64,000 nt of DNA, taken from an uncultured Phycisphaerales bacterium (GTDB lineage Bacteria > Planctomycetota > Phycisphaerae > Phycisphaerales > UBA1924). Positions within the stretch are counted from its first letter, which is position 1; each line of letters begins with the position of its first letter. The stretch spans positions 91,668 to 155,667 of the forward strand of contig CALKJW010000011.1 in NCBI GenBank assembly GCA_937995595.1. The letters run 5' to 3'. Made by a program: the position numbers and the translations under genes. This document shows, one piece after another, positions 40,384-48,515 of this stretch. Under the pieces are notes generated by a model. It had not been told where the DNA came from, did not search any database, and saw nothing but the letters and a program-made list of their open reading frames with translations.

Positions 40384-42653
40384 ACATCGAGGCCAAACTC
40401 AACGCCGCGATGTGCTGGACGGTGGCCGTGGGCGTGCTGGCGTTTGCCGCGGCGGACGGGGCGGTCTCGCTGATGCTGCTGGGTGTGGCGGGCCCGCTGA
40501 TCGCGTACGTGGCGGGTCGCCCGGACCCGAGACGGCCGGGCGGCGGTCCGTGGACGCTGCCGCGCTGGCTGGCGGGGGTGCTGGTCTTCCTGGCGATCAC
40601 CTCGGCGCTGCTGAGCGCGACGGTGATGCGGGACGGCACGCCGCTGGTGTCGAATCTCGGAGCGTTTCTGACGTACGTTCAACTGATCAAGTTGTTCGAC
40701 CGGCGCGCGACGCGCGACGAGGCGCAACTGCTGGGCCTGAGCGTGTTCACGGCGATCGCGGCGGTGCTGACGAGCAACTCGCTGGCGGTAGGGGTGCTGC
40801 TCGCGGCGTACACGCCGCTGGCGGTCACGACGGCGATGCGCATCGAGGTGGCCAGCGGGCGCGACCTGGGCGCGGGCGTGACGGTGATGGCCGGGCGCGC
40901 CCTGTGGGCCGACCTGCGGCGGGCCGTCGGCGCGTCGGTGGTGTGCGCGTGCCTGCTGGCGGCGGCGGTGTTTGTCGCCGCGCCGCGCGGCGTGGGCAAC
41001 GACTGGCTGGGCACCTTCGGCGCGGTGCCGCGTGCGGAGGTGGGGTTCACGGACAACATCAGGCTCGGCCAGCAGGGGAACCTGAACGAGCGGCCGACGC
41101 CGGTGTTCGAGGTGACGGTGACCGACGGGGAGGGACGGAACATCGGCGACCCGCTGCGCCCGATGTACTTCCGCGGGGCGACGCGCGACACGTACGACCG
41201 GCGCGGGATCTGGCTCAACTCGAACGAGGCCAGTCGGCAGTCGCGCGAACTGCCCGAGGGCGGTGAACTGCTGCTCGACGCGCCCGGCCCGCGCCCGTCG
41301 CTGGTGATGCAGACCGTGCAGATGCGGGCGCGGATCCGCGGCGGCGACGACTACGTCTTTGCGCTCTGGCGGCCGGTCGCGGTGCGGTTCCAGCACCCGG
41401 TGCAGGCCGCCGCGCTCCGCAGCGACCTGACGGTCAAGCAGGCCGAGAGCGGCATCCGCTGGTCGGGTCGGCGGACGTACACGGTGGTTTCGGCGCTGAC
41501 GGACACGGACTCGGACGCCCTGGAGGACGGCGGACGCATCGGGAGCGAGTTCGCCACCGGCCCGATCGCCGACCTTGCGCGGCGCGTGCTGGCCGAGCGC
41601 CTCGCGCCGGTCGCGGGCGCGGCGGGCCCCGCCGACCCGCTGCGCGGGGCCGAGCCGCGACTGGCCGCGAGCGTGCTGCGCGACTTTCTCCGCGCCAACT
41701 ACTCGTACACGCTGGAGATGTCGCTGCCGCGCGAGGGGCAGGACCCGATCGAGATGTTCCTGTTCGACACCCGGCGCGGGCACTGCGAGTACTTCGCCTC
41801 GGCGCTGGTGGCGATGTGCCAGAGCGTGGGCATCCCGGCGCGCATCGTGGCGGGGTACATGGCGACCGAGTTCAACGCGCTGACCGGGCAGTACACCGTG
41901 CGCGAGTCCAACGCGCACGCGTGGGCCGAGGTGCACGTCGGTCCGGGTCGGTGGCTGACGATGGACCCCTCGCCCCCGGCCGACCTGGAACGGATCCACG
42001 CGCCGTCGCGCGGGCTGCTGGCGCGGCTCAAGTCGTGGTACGACCTGATCGAGTTCAACTGGAACGAGGCCGTCGTGACGTTTGACAGCGCGAGCCAGTC
42101 GCGACTGTTCCGCCCGTATGACGAGCGGTCGGGCGCGTTGCAGGGCGCGTTCGAACGGGCTCGGAAGGCGGTCCGGCGCGCCGGGCGGAACCTGGGCCTG
42201 ATCTCGGGCGACGACGCGGTGAGCCTCGCCGGGCGCGTGGCGTGGTGGGGCGCGGTCTCGTTCGTGATGCTCGGTATCGCGTACCTTGCGCGGCGGCGCC
42301 TACTGGCGCCCGGGCGCGCGCGGCGCGGCGGCGAGATGCTCGACGACGAGATGCGCAGGCTGCTGGCCGCGGCGAGGTTCTACCCGCGCGCCCTGCGGCG
42401 GCTCGAACGCGCGGGGCTGGGCAAGCCGCGCGGCCGGAGCGGCCGTGCGCACGCGGCCGCGCTGCGGCGCAGACACCCCGAGATCGCCGAGCCGCTGGCG
42501 ACGCTGGCGGAGATCTACGAACAGGTGAGGTTCGGGCGGCGGGCCTTGACCCAGTCGGATGTTGCGACCGCCGCGGCGAGCCTGTCGCGTCTGGAGGAGG
42601 CTCTGAGGGCCCGGCGCCGCCGCCGGGCCGAGCGGTCGGCGCGACCGGCATAA
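40380..42653 (+). CDS. Transglutaminase-like membrane protein (TgpA/DUF3488 type)
   Basis: 757 residues. Five or six N-terminal helices (~residues 1-210), a large periplasmic region with the transglutaminase core, a single helix (~residues 620-640, VAWWGAVSFVMLGIAYLA) and a cytoplasmic DUF4129-like tail (EEMRRLLAAARFYPRALRRL-type). The catalytic triad is visible: Cys in RRGHCEYFASALV, His in ESNAHAWAEVHV, Asp in WLTMDPSPPAD. TgpA-type enzymes are membrane-bound and essential in some bacteria, but their substrate is unsettled. GTG 40380 overlaps the DUF58 stop codon, so the two proteins are made together and probably act together. Confidence 0.9.
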   Translation: MNIEAKLNAAMCWTVAVGVLAFAAADGAVSLMLLGVAGPLIAYVAGRPDPRRPGGGPWTLPRWLAGVLVFLAITSALLSATVMRDGTPLVSNLGAFLTYVQLIKLFDRRATRDEAQLLGLSVFTAIAAVLTSNSLAVGVLLAAYTPLAVTTAMRIEVASGRDLGAGVTVMAGRALWADLRRAVGASVVCACLLAAAVFVAAPRGVGNDWLGTFGAVPRAEVGFTDNIRLGQQGNLNERPTPVFEVTVTDGEGRNIGDPLRPMYFRGATRDTYDRRGIWLNSNEASRQSRELPEGGELLLDAPGPRPSLVMQTVQMRARIRGGDDYVFALWRPVAVRFQHPVQAAALRSDLTVKQAESGIRWSGRRTYTVVSALTDTDSDALEDGGRIGSEFATGPIADLARRVLAERLAPVAGAAGPADPLRGAEPRLAASVLRDFLRANYSYTLEMSLPREGQDPIEMFLFDTRRGHCEYFASALVAMCQSVGIPARIVAGYMATEFNALTGQYTVRESNAHAWAEVHVGPGRWLTMDPSPPADLERIHAPSRGLLARLKSWYDLIEFNWNEAVVTFDSASQSRLFRPYDERSGALQGAFERARKAVRRAGRNLGLISGDDAVSLAGRVAWWGAVSFVMLGIAYLARRRLLAPGRARRGGEMLDDEMRRLLAAARFYPRALRRLERAGLGKPRGRSGRAHAAALRRRHPEIAEPLATLAEIYEQVRFGRRALTQSDVATAAASLSRLEEALRARRRRRAERSARPA

Positions 42654-42787
42654 ACGGAACGGTTCGGGCGGGGCGGCACGCGGCGGTCGTGCCGGGGGTT
42701 CAGCCCGCGGGCGGGGAGGCCGATGTGGCCCCGCGGCGCACGGTCGCGTGCCGCGCACCCCCGACCTTCAAAGCGAGAGGACCATCC

Positions 42788-43654
42788 GTGCCGGCCTCAC
42801 GTTCCCGCACCGAACTCTGGCGTGACCAGATGCAACGGCTCTACGAGCGCGGCGGCGCGCTGGAAATCTCCGTCCGCCCCGCGGGCGCGGAGCCTGAGCA
42901 CGGGGCCGACGTGGTCTGGCGCGTCCGCATGCTGCAACTCAGCGACGACGCGATCGTCGTCGAGCAGCCGGCGGTCTTCGGCGAGGGGGTGGACGTCCGG
43001 CCGGGCGTCGAACTCATCGGCGCGATGACCATCGGCCAGAACCGCTGGATGTTCCACACGCGCGTGCTCGCCGCCAAGCACGGCAGCGACGGCGTGCGGC
43101 TGGTGCTGAAGATGCCCGATCGCGTCGAGCGGTGCACACGCCGCGGATTTTTCCGGATCTCGACCGCCGAACTGCGCCTTCCGGCGGTGCAGTGCTGGCC
43201 GCTGAACGACCCGCTGAGCGTGATCGCGGCGGAGACCGCCAACCGCATCCGCATCACCGACCTGATGGAAGGCTCGGCCGACGGCGCGGCGACGCAGGGC
43301 GACGCCTCGACGAACATCCTGCTGCCCGACGTGGGCCCGGCGTTCTCGGCGCGGCTGCTGAACCTCTCGGGCGGCGGGCTGGGCCTGTTGGTGAACCACG
43401 AGGACATCCAGACGGCCACGGCGCGGCCGTACCTGTGGATCCGCATGGACCTGCGGCCGCTGATCCCCGAGCCGGTGGCGGTGACGGCCCGCGTCGCGCA
43501 CACGCACATCGACTCGACGCAGAGCCTGTACCTCGGCCTGGCGTTCGACTTTGCCGCCAACCCCGGGCACCGGCAGTTCGTGGCCGACCTGTTCGGCGCG
43601 TACCTGCAGGAGTTGCAGCGGCGCCAGTCTCGCCTGGGGCTGTGGGCCGCCTGA
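42788..43654 (+). CDS. PilZ/YcgR-like c-di-GMP-binding protein
   Basis: 288 residues. The N-terminal half (~residues 1-110) resembles the YcgR flagellar-brake domain (VELIGAMTIGQNRWMFHTRV). A basic RxxxR-type motif (CTRRGFFRISTAEL) at about residue 118 and NLSGGGLGLLV at about residue 193 supply the two PilZ c-di-GMP signatures, with the second strand set extending to TQSLYLGLAFDF. An insert of ~50 residues (ITDLMEGSADGAATQGDAST) splits the barrel. Such proteins couple c-di-GMP to motility or envelope outputs. GTG 42788 has AGAGGA upstream. It follows the transglutaminase gene after 134 bases. Confidence 0.82.
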   Translation: MPASRSRTELWRDQMQRLYERGGALEISVRPAGAEPEHGADVVWRVRMLQLSDDAIVVEQPAVFGEGVDVRPGVELIGAMTIGQNRWMFHTRVLAAKHGSDGVRLVLKMPDRVERCTRRGFFRISTAELRLPAVQCWPLNDPLSVIAAETANRIRITDLMEGSADGAATQGDASTNILLPDVGPAFSARLLNLSGGGLGLLVNHEDIQTATARPYLWIRMDLRPLIPEPVAVTARVAHTHIDSTQSLYLGLAFDFAANPGHRQFVADLFGAYLQELQRRQSRLGLWAA

Positions 43655-43729
43655 GAACGGTCGCGGGGCCTGCACACGCGGAGGGTGGTTACCGGGCCAA
43701 CCCCGAAGGTTCGCCTCTGATTGGGGGGC

Positions 43730-43757
43730 TTGAACCCGTGGGTGAACGTGGTATATT
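43730..43757 (+). promoter_or_regulatory. Promoter likely giving a leaderless transcript
   Basis: TTGAAC (43730-43735), 16-base spacer, TATATT (43752-43757). The GTG of the next gene begins six bases after the -10 element, where transcription should start, and there is no Shine-Dalgarno. Confidence 0.55.
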
Positions 43758-43763
43758 CGGCGC

Positions 43764-44069
43764 GTGGCCCAGGTCCGCGCCGAGAGCCGATCGTGGATGC
43801 ACACGCGCTGCTGCCCGTGCTGCGGCTACGCCGGCTGGGAACTGCAACTGACCGACGACGAATCGGCGTACCGCTGTCCGAACTGCGATCAGGATCTGTA
43901 CGCCCGGCCCGCGCTCTCGTACGCGCAGCGCGAGGGGCTCATCCCCGGCATCGTGCGGCTCAACGCCGAGGCGACCGCGCCGCGCGAGCGTGCGGCGCTG
44001 CCGGTGCGGCTGTGGCGCGGCGTGTGCGCCGCGGCGAGACGGGTGTTCAGGGGTGCTCGCTCCGGATGA
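43764..44069 (+). CDS. Small zinc-ribbon protein
   Basis: 101 residues, function unknown. A ribbon near the N-terminus (TRCCPCCGYAGWELQLTDDE ... YRCPNCDQDLYARP) with CxxC pairs at about residues 17/20 and 38/41, then a basic helical tail (RLWRGVCAAARRVFRGARSG) without a clear membrane helix. GTG 43764 is preferred because of the promoter placement; ATG 43797, eleven codons later, would retain the ribbon. The 3' end overlaps the convergent glycosyltransferase gene by 23 bases. Confidence 0.65.
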   Translation: MAQVRAESRSWMHTRCCPCCGYAGWELQLTDDESAYRCPNCDQDLYARPALSYAQREGLIPGIVRLNAEATAPRERAALPVRLWRGVCAAARRVFRGARSG

Positions 44070-44904
44070 GCGCGCCCTGCGGCTTGGGGTTCTCGATTCC
44101 CTGCACGCATCGGACCGGCCCGCCGCGGGCGAAGCGCGCGGCGTTGGGCGAATCGTTCCAGTTACCTGGCGCGCGCGTGGGGTGCCAGAGGTGGTAGGCC
44201 CTGGCCGCGGTGAGCGCGAGCGCGGGGCGCACGCCCGCGCCGTACAGGCGACGGCCCAGGTCGTCGTCCTCCTGCCCGTACTGCTCGTACAACTCGTCGA
44301 ACCCGTTGACGCGCAGCAGCGACCGCAGACGTACGGCGAAGTTGGCGCTGAGCAGTTTGGGCTTGTGCGGCTTGCCGAGCCCGAACCTGCGGAGCAGCAG
44401 GGCGCGGCGGTAGCGCTTCTCGCGCGCGGTCAGGTCGGCCGACTGCTGAGGCTCGATCGACGCGGGGTCGTTGCCCGCGCGCAGCGCCGATTCGTCAAAG
44501 GCCTCGGTCTGCTGTTCGGTCAGGTCGAGGCGGAAGCCCAGCACGAGATCGGCTTCGCGGGCGCGTTCCTCGTGCGCCGCGAAGCACACCGGCGCGGGGC
44601 AGATATCGCCGTCGAGGAAGACCAGCAGCGCGTCGCCCGGCGGCGAGTCGGCCGCGAGCGCACGCACGGCGTTGTTCCGCACCTGCCCGGAGCGAGAGAC
44701 GCCCGCGTGCGCGCGGCGGACGAGCGTGATCGGCAGGCCGAACTCCGCCGCGCCGGCGGCGACGGCGTCGCGCAGGTCGGCTCCGTCGCCGTCGCAGGTG
44801 ACCACGACGCGGTCGGGCCTGCGGCGCTGCACGGCCACGCCGAGCAGGCAGCGTCGCAGGTGGCGCGTCGTGTGGGTCGTGACGATGGCGAAGAGCGGTG
44901 GCAT
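44047..44904 (-). CDS. Glycosyltransferase family 2 protein
   Basis: 285 residues, GT-A fold: MPPLFAIVTTHTTRHLRRCL, VVVTCDGDGADL, SRSGQVRNNAVRAL, LLVFLDGDICPAP with the metal-binding Asp pair, ANFAVRLRSLLRVNGFDELY and the acidic QEDDDLGRRLYGAG at the acceptor site. The pattern (SxxGxxRN ... FLDxD ... GxNxxxxR ... GFDE ... EDxDL) is that of GT2 enzymes with a C-terminal galactosyltransferase-like part. Start ATG 44904. It stands alone, opposite to its neighbours, so its glycan is unknown. Confidence 0.85.
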   Translation of the reverse strand: MPPLFAIVTTHTTRHLRRCLLGVAVQRRRPDRVVVTCDGDGADLRDAVAAGAAEFGLPITLVRRAHAGVSRSGQVRNNAVRALAADSPPGDALLVFLDGDICPAPVCFAAHEERAREADLVLGFRLDLTEQQTEAFDESALRAGNDPASIEPQQSADLTAREKRYRRALLLRRFGLGKPHKPKLLSANFAVRLRSLLRVNGFDELYEQYGQEDDDLGRRLYGAGVRPALALTAARAYHLWHPTRAPGNWNDSPNAARFARGGPVRCVQGIENPKPQGALIRSEHP

Positions 44905-45129
44905 CGGGGCGGAGCGATTGTCGCGTGCATGAGCCGTCACGGGATGGCGAATCGGACGTTCCGCGGCGTCCGTCCGAGAAAGGTGCTCGGCCCCTGCCGG
45001 TCGTGCGGGCACGTGCCGCGAACGTGGGGGCCGACGGGCCTCGCGGCGTGCAGGAAGCGGTGCGGGCGAACGATAGTCCATGGCCGCGTCGGCACAGCGC
45101 TGGCGCATCGGAGTTTGCACGGAGGCCCC

Positions 45130-45549
45130 ATGCCCCTGACCGCCGCGACAGGCCGCGCCAAGGATGCGCCCGCCGCTCCCCAGCCGCCCCGTCTCGGACA
45201 TTCCCCCGACCCTCGCCCCGTGGCGGGCGTCTACCCGTTCAAGGCCGAACTGGACCTTGCGGAACTCGACGGGCGCGGCAGACCGGGCGCGACCTGGCAT
45301 GGGCGCGGGATCGACATCAGCCGCGGGGCGTTGTGGTTCCGGTCGCGAAAACTGTGCTACCCCGACCGGGAACTGCTGCTGGCGGTCCACCTGGTGGACG
45401 ACCAGCCGACACCGCTGTGCGGGGTAGTCGCCAAGTGTGACTACGACGGCGACGGCCTGTACGTCACGCACCTGAAGTTGAAGGCCCTGCCGCGGAGCGA
45501 CCTGGTCAAGGCGTGGCTGCTGGGGCTGCACGCGCGCGGCGGGCTGTGA
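45130..45549 (+). CDS. PilZ-like domain protein
   Basis: 139 residues. After a ~30-residue Pro/Ala-rich leader comes one beta-barrel-like domain: YPFKAELDLAELDG, WHGRGIDISRGALWFRSRKL (the DxSxxG-type PilZ signature), LLLAVHLVDDQPTPLCGVVA and LYVTHLKLKALPRSDLVKAW. The N-terminal RxxxR motif that completes a c-di-GMP site is not evident, so this may be a non-binding PilZ domain. GGAGG precedes ATG 45130. The frame stays open upstream for ~200 bases but that stretch looks non-coding. Confidence 0.65.
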   Translation: MPLTAATGRAKDAPAAPQPPRLGHSPDPRPVAGVYPFKAELDLAELDGRGRPGATWHGRGIDISRGALWFRSRKLCYPDRELLLAVHLVDDQPTPLCGVVAKCDYDGDGLYVTHLKLKALPRSDLVKAWLLGLHARGGL

Positions 45550-45592
45550 GGGCTTCGCGGGCGCAGGCGGCCCGACGATATCATCGCCCTCG

Positions 45593-46177
45593 ATGGAGAC
45601 GCCTTCCCCCAGCACGGAGGCTGCGCCGCGGGTCGTGGCGCGCCGGACCATTCACAAGGGCCGGAAGTTCGACTTTGAGTTGCTGACCGTGCGCCAGCGG
45701 GGCGGCGACACCGTGCGCGAGAACGTCCGGCACCCCGGGGCGGTCGTGGTGGTGCCGATCCTCGACGACGGGCGGGTCGTGCTGATCCGCAATCACCGCG
45801 TGAGCGTCGGCGAGCGGCTGTGGGAGTGCTGCGCCGGGACGATGGAGCCGCCCGAGCCTCCCGAGGCCTGCGCAGCGCGTGAACTTGTCGAAGAAACCGG
45901 GTACCGCGCCGCAACCGTCACCCCCGTCGGGTGGTTCTACACCACGCCGGGGCTGACCGACGAACGGATGCACGCGTTCGTCGCGCGCGGCCTGTCGCAC
46001 GTCGGGCAGGACCTCGAGGACGACGAGTCGATCGAGGTCGTCGCGCTGCCCGTCGAGCGGGCGCTGGCGATGATCGACTCGGGCGAGCTGCGCGACGCCA
46101 AGAGCATCGTGGCTCTGCTGCTCGCCGAACGCGCCGGACTTCTGCGCCCGGGCACCAAGGCCGCGGCGAACCGTTGA
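45593..46177 (+). CDS. Nudix hydrolase, ADP-ribose pyrophosphatase-like
   Basis: 194 residues. Complete Nudix box GTMEPPEPPEACAARELVEE followed by TGY (G-x5-E-x7-REVxEExGx), preceded by GAVVVVPILDDGRVVLIRNH and followed by VGWFYTTPGLTDERMHAFVA, the latter typical of ADP-ribose/NDP-sugar pyrophosphatases (NudF type). It probably cleaves a nucleoside diphosphate-linked sugar to AMP and sugar phosphate. ATG 45593 is 43 bases after the PilZ-like gene; the M50 gene follows after 34 bases. Confidence 0.88.
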   Translation: METPSPSTEAAPRVVARRTIHKGRKFDFELLTVRQRGGDTVRENVRHPGAVVVVPILDDGRVVLIRNHRVSVGERLWECCAGTMEPPEPPEACAARELVEETGYRAATVTPVGWFYTTPGLTDERMHAFVARGLSHVGQDLEDDESIEVVALPVERALAMIDSGELRDAKSIVALLLAERAGLLRPGTKAAANR

Positions 46178-46211
46178 CGACTCCGCACACGAACCCCGTT
46201 CACCTCGCACC

Positions 46212-47273
46212 ATGGGCTGGCAGGACCGACGATACGACCGAGACGACGACGCCGGGATCGGCGGCTCGCTGCGTCGCGCCATGCGCCGGTTGTTCGTCGA
46301 GGGCGACGACTTCTTCTCGTGGTCGCTCCCGCTGATGACGGTGCTTGGCATCCGCGTGCGCGTGCACCTGTTCTACGTCGTCTACATCGCCGCGACGCTG
46401 ATCTGGTCGCTGCGGCAGGACTCGATCGGGTTCATGTACGCGGCGATGGCGATGGGCACGCTGTTCGTGCTGGTGCTGCTGCACGAGTTCGGGCACTGCC
46501 TGGCGTGCCGGTGGGTGGGGGGCGAGGCCGACCGCATCCTGATGTGGCCGCTGGGCGGGCTGGCGGCGTGCCGGCCCCCGCACCGATGGACGGCCGCGCT
46601 GGTGACGACTCTGGCAGGACCCGGCGTCAATCTGGCGCTGGTCCCGTTCCTTGGCGCGGCGGTGTTCGCGGTGGGCGGCGGGTGGTCGGAGGTGTTCTTC
46701 AACCCGTTCGACCCGAAGAAGGCGCTGGTGCTGAGCCCGTTCCGCGGGCACGTGCAGGTGCTGGTGTGGTGGGCGTACTACACCAACCTCGTGCTGCTGC
46801 TGTTCAACATGCTGCTGCCGATGTTCCCGATGGACGCCGGGCGCGTCGTGCAGGAAGTGCTGTGGCCGAGGGTCGGGTACCGCCGGTCGATGCTGTTTGC
46901 GACCAACCTCGGGTTGCTTCTCGCGGTGCCGGTGGGGCTGTTCGGCCTGATGGGCGGGTCGAGCGCGCTGTTCGCCATCGCGCTGTTCGCGGGGATGACG
47001 TGCTACCAGGAGCGGATGCGCGTCCGCATGCTGGACGAGGACGGCCCGCTGTCGGGCTACGACTTCTCGCGCGGGTTCCGCGGCATGCCCGACCCCGACG
47101 ACGAGCGGCGCGCCTACGAGCGCGCGCGGAAGCAGCAGGAGCGCGAGCAGAAGGAACGCGCGGAAGTGGACCGCATCCTCTCCAAGATCGCGCGCGACGG
47201 GATGGGGAGCCTGTCCCGCTCCGAGCGTCGGACGCTGGAGCGCGAGACCGAGCGAAAGAGAAAGGGCTTCTAG
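46212..47273 (+). CDS. M50-family (site-2 protease-like) membrane metalloprotease
   Basis: 353 residues, about five or six hydrophobic segments. Zinc motif HEFGH at residues 91-95 within FVLVLLHEFGHCLACRW, and the second conserved site FNMLLPMFPMDAGRV (Asp as third zinc ligand). No PDZ domain; instead a ~90-residue charged cytoplasmic tail ending DRILSKIARDGMGSLSRSER, which matches the tail of the adjacent rhomboid protease. Members of this SpoIVFB/Rip-like branch release regulators or clear membrane stubs. ATG 46212 starts the product. First of a probable M50-rhomboid-tgt-yajC-secDF run. Confidence 0.88.
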   Translation: MGWQDRRYDRDDDAGIGGSLRRAMRRLFVEGDDFFSWSLPLMTVLGIRVRVHLFYVVYIAATLIWSLRQDSIGFMYAAMAMGTLFVLVLLHEFGHCLACRWVGGEADRILMWPLGGLAACRPPHRWTAALVTTLAGPGVNLALVPFLGAAVFAVGGGWSEVFFNPFDPKKALVLSPFRGHVQVLVWWAYYTNLVLLLFNMLLPMFPMDAGRVVQEVLWPRVGYRRSMLFATNLGLLLAVPVGLFGLMGGSSALFAIALFAGMTCYQERMRVRMLDEDGPLSGYDFSRGFRGMPDPDDERRAYERARKQQEREQKERAEVDRILSKIARDGMGSLSRSERRTLERETERKRKGF

Positions 47274-47332
47274 CGGGCCGGGATGTTCTGCACCCGGCCG
47301 GCCCGATGATTCGATGACTGTGCAGTCGCCGC

Positions 47333-48499
47333 ATGAGCACCCACCCCGCCAACCGCCAGCACGACCCCGTCCGCGACGCCGAGGCGGCGTTCGAGGTCCG
47401 CTACCGGCTGGGCCGCCTGGGCCCGGTGTCGGTGAACACGTGGATCATCGCGGTCAACGTGATCGTGTTCCTGCTGTGCCTGCAGCCGATCGGCGGCGCG
47501 CCGGTGCGGACCTCGTGGGGCACGTTCACCGTCGGCAACCCGACGCGCGAGCAACTGGCCCGGGCGGTGACCGATCGGCGCACCAACATCCCCCAGCCCG
47601 ACCTGCCCGGCGTGTTCTACCACCCGATCTACGACCCGCAGGAGTTCGTGCGCGGCCCGGACGGGCGCGTGCTCGTTCACCCGCAGACGGGCGGCCCCGT
47701 GCCGGTGATGATCGGCGGCGAGCGGTGGACCGAGCGCCCGCGCTTCGAGGCCTGGGGCCACTTCTCGACCGGCAAGTTCTTCGTCGACGGGCAGCTCTGG
47801 CGCGTGCTGACGTTCCAGTTCCTGCACTTCAACTGGGTCCACCTCGCGTTCAACATGCTCGGCCTGTGGTTCATCGGCGGCATGGTCGAGGAGTACCTCG
47901 GGCGTCGGCGGTACCTGGTCTTCTACCTGATGTGCGGCGTCGCGGGCGCGCTGATGTACCTCGCGCTCAACGTGCTCGGGTGGCTCGCGATCGCGCACAT
48001 CTCGCCGGCGATCAAGGGACGCGTCCCCGCGCTGCTGTTCGACGACATCTACACGCCGCTCATCGGCGCATCGGCGGGCGTGTTCGGCGTGCTGATGGCC
48101 GCGGCGAAGATCGCCCCGCGACAGATCGTGCAGGTCGCGTTCGTCCTGCCGATGCGGCTGGCGACGGCGGTGTACCTGTTCATCACGCTGGCGGTGATCA
48201 ACCTGCTGACGGGCGGGACGAACGCCGGCGGCGACGCCGCGCACGTCGGCGGCGCGATGGCGGGCGCGTATTTGGTGCGGAACCCGCAGGTGCTGCGGGA
48301 CTTTGTCCGGCTGGTGCCGAAGTGGCCGGGCCGTCGCAGCGCGGCGGCCGCGCCGCCGGTCGCGACGACGATCGAGGACGAGATCGACCGGATTCTCGAC
48401 AAGGCCGACGACGAGGGGACCGAGAGCCTGACGGCGCGCGAGCGCGAGTTCCTGCACCGCGTCGCCGCCGCCTCGCGCGGGCGCGCCGGCGGCTTCTGA
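47333..48499 (+). CDS. Rhomboid-family intramembrane serine protease
   Basis: 388 residues. Rhomboid core with the nucleophile in LIGASAGVFGVLMA (Ser 247) and the partner His in DAAHVGGAMAGAYL (His 304); the oxyanion-loop helix FLHFNWVHLAFNMLGLWFIG is clear. A ~75-residue loop between the first helix and the core (VFYHPIYDPQEFVRGPDGRV) is lineage-specific. The C-terminal cytoplasmic tail (DRILDKADDEGTESLTARER) matches that of the preceding M50 protease. Substrate unknown. ATG 47333 lies 59 bases after the M50 gene; tgt follows after 16 bases. Confidence 0.92.
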   Translation: MSTHPANRQHDPVRDAEAAFEVRYRLGRLGPVSVNTWIIAVNVIVFLLCLQPIGGAPVRTSWGTFTVGNPTREQLARAVTDRRTNIPQPDLPGVFYHPIYDPQEFVRGPDGRVLVHPQTGGPVPVMIGGERWTERPRFEAWGHFSTGKFFVDGQLWRVLTFQFLHFNWVHLAFNMLGLWFIGGMVEEYLGRRRYLVFYLMCGVAGALMYLALNVLGWLAIAHISPAIKGRVPALLFDDIYTPLIGASAGVFGVLMAAAKIAPRQIVQVAFVLPMRLATAVYLFITLAVINLLTGGTNAGGDAAHVGGAMAGAYLVRNPQVLRDFVRLVPKWPGRRSAAAAPPVATTIEDEIDRILDKADDEGTESLTAREREFLHRVAAASRGRAGGF

Positions 48500-48515
48500 A
48501 CCGGGTGGCCCACGC

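Noticed and set aside
44929..45129. Upstream extension of the PilZ-like gene
   Set aside because: The frame stays open but the sequence is Arg-rich, lacks PilZ features, and a clear GGAGG precedes ATG 45130.
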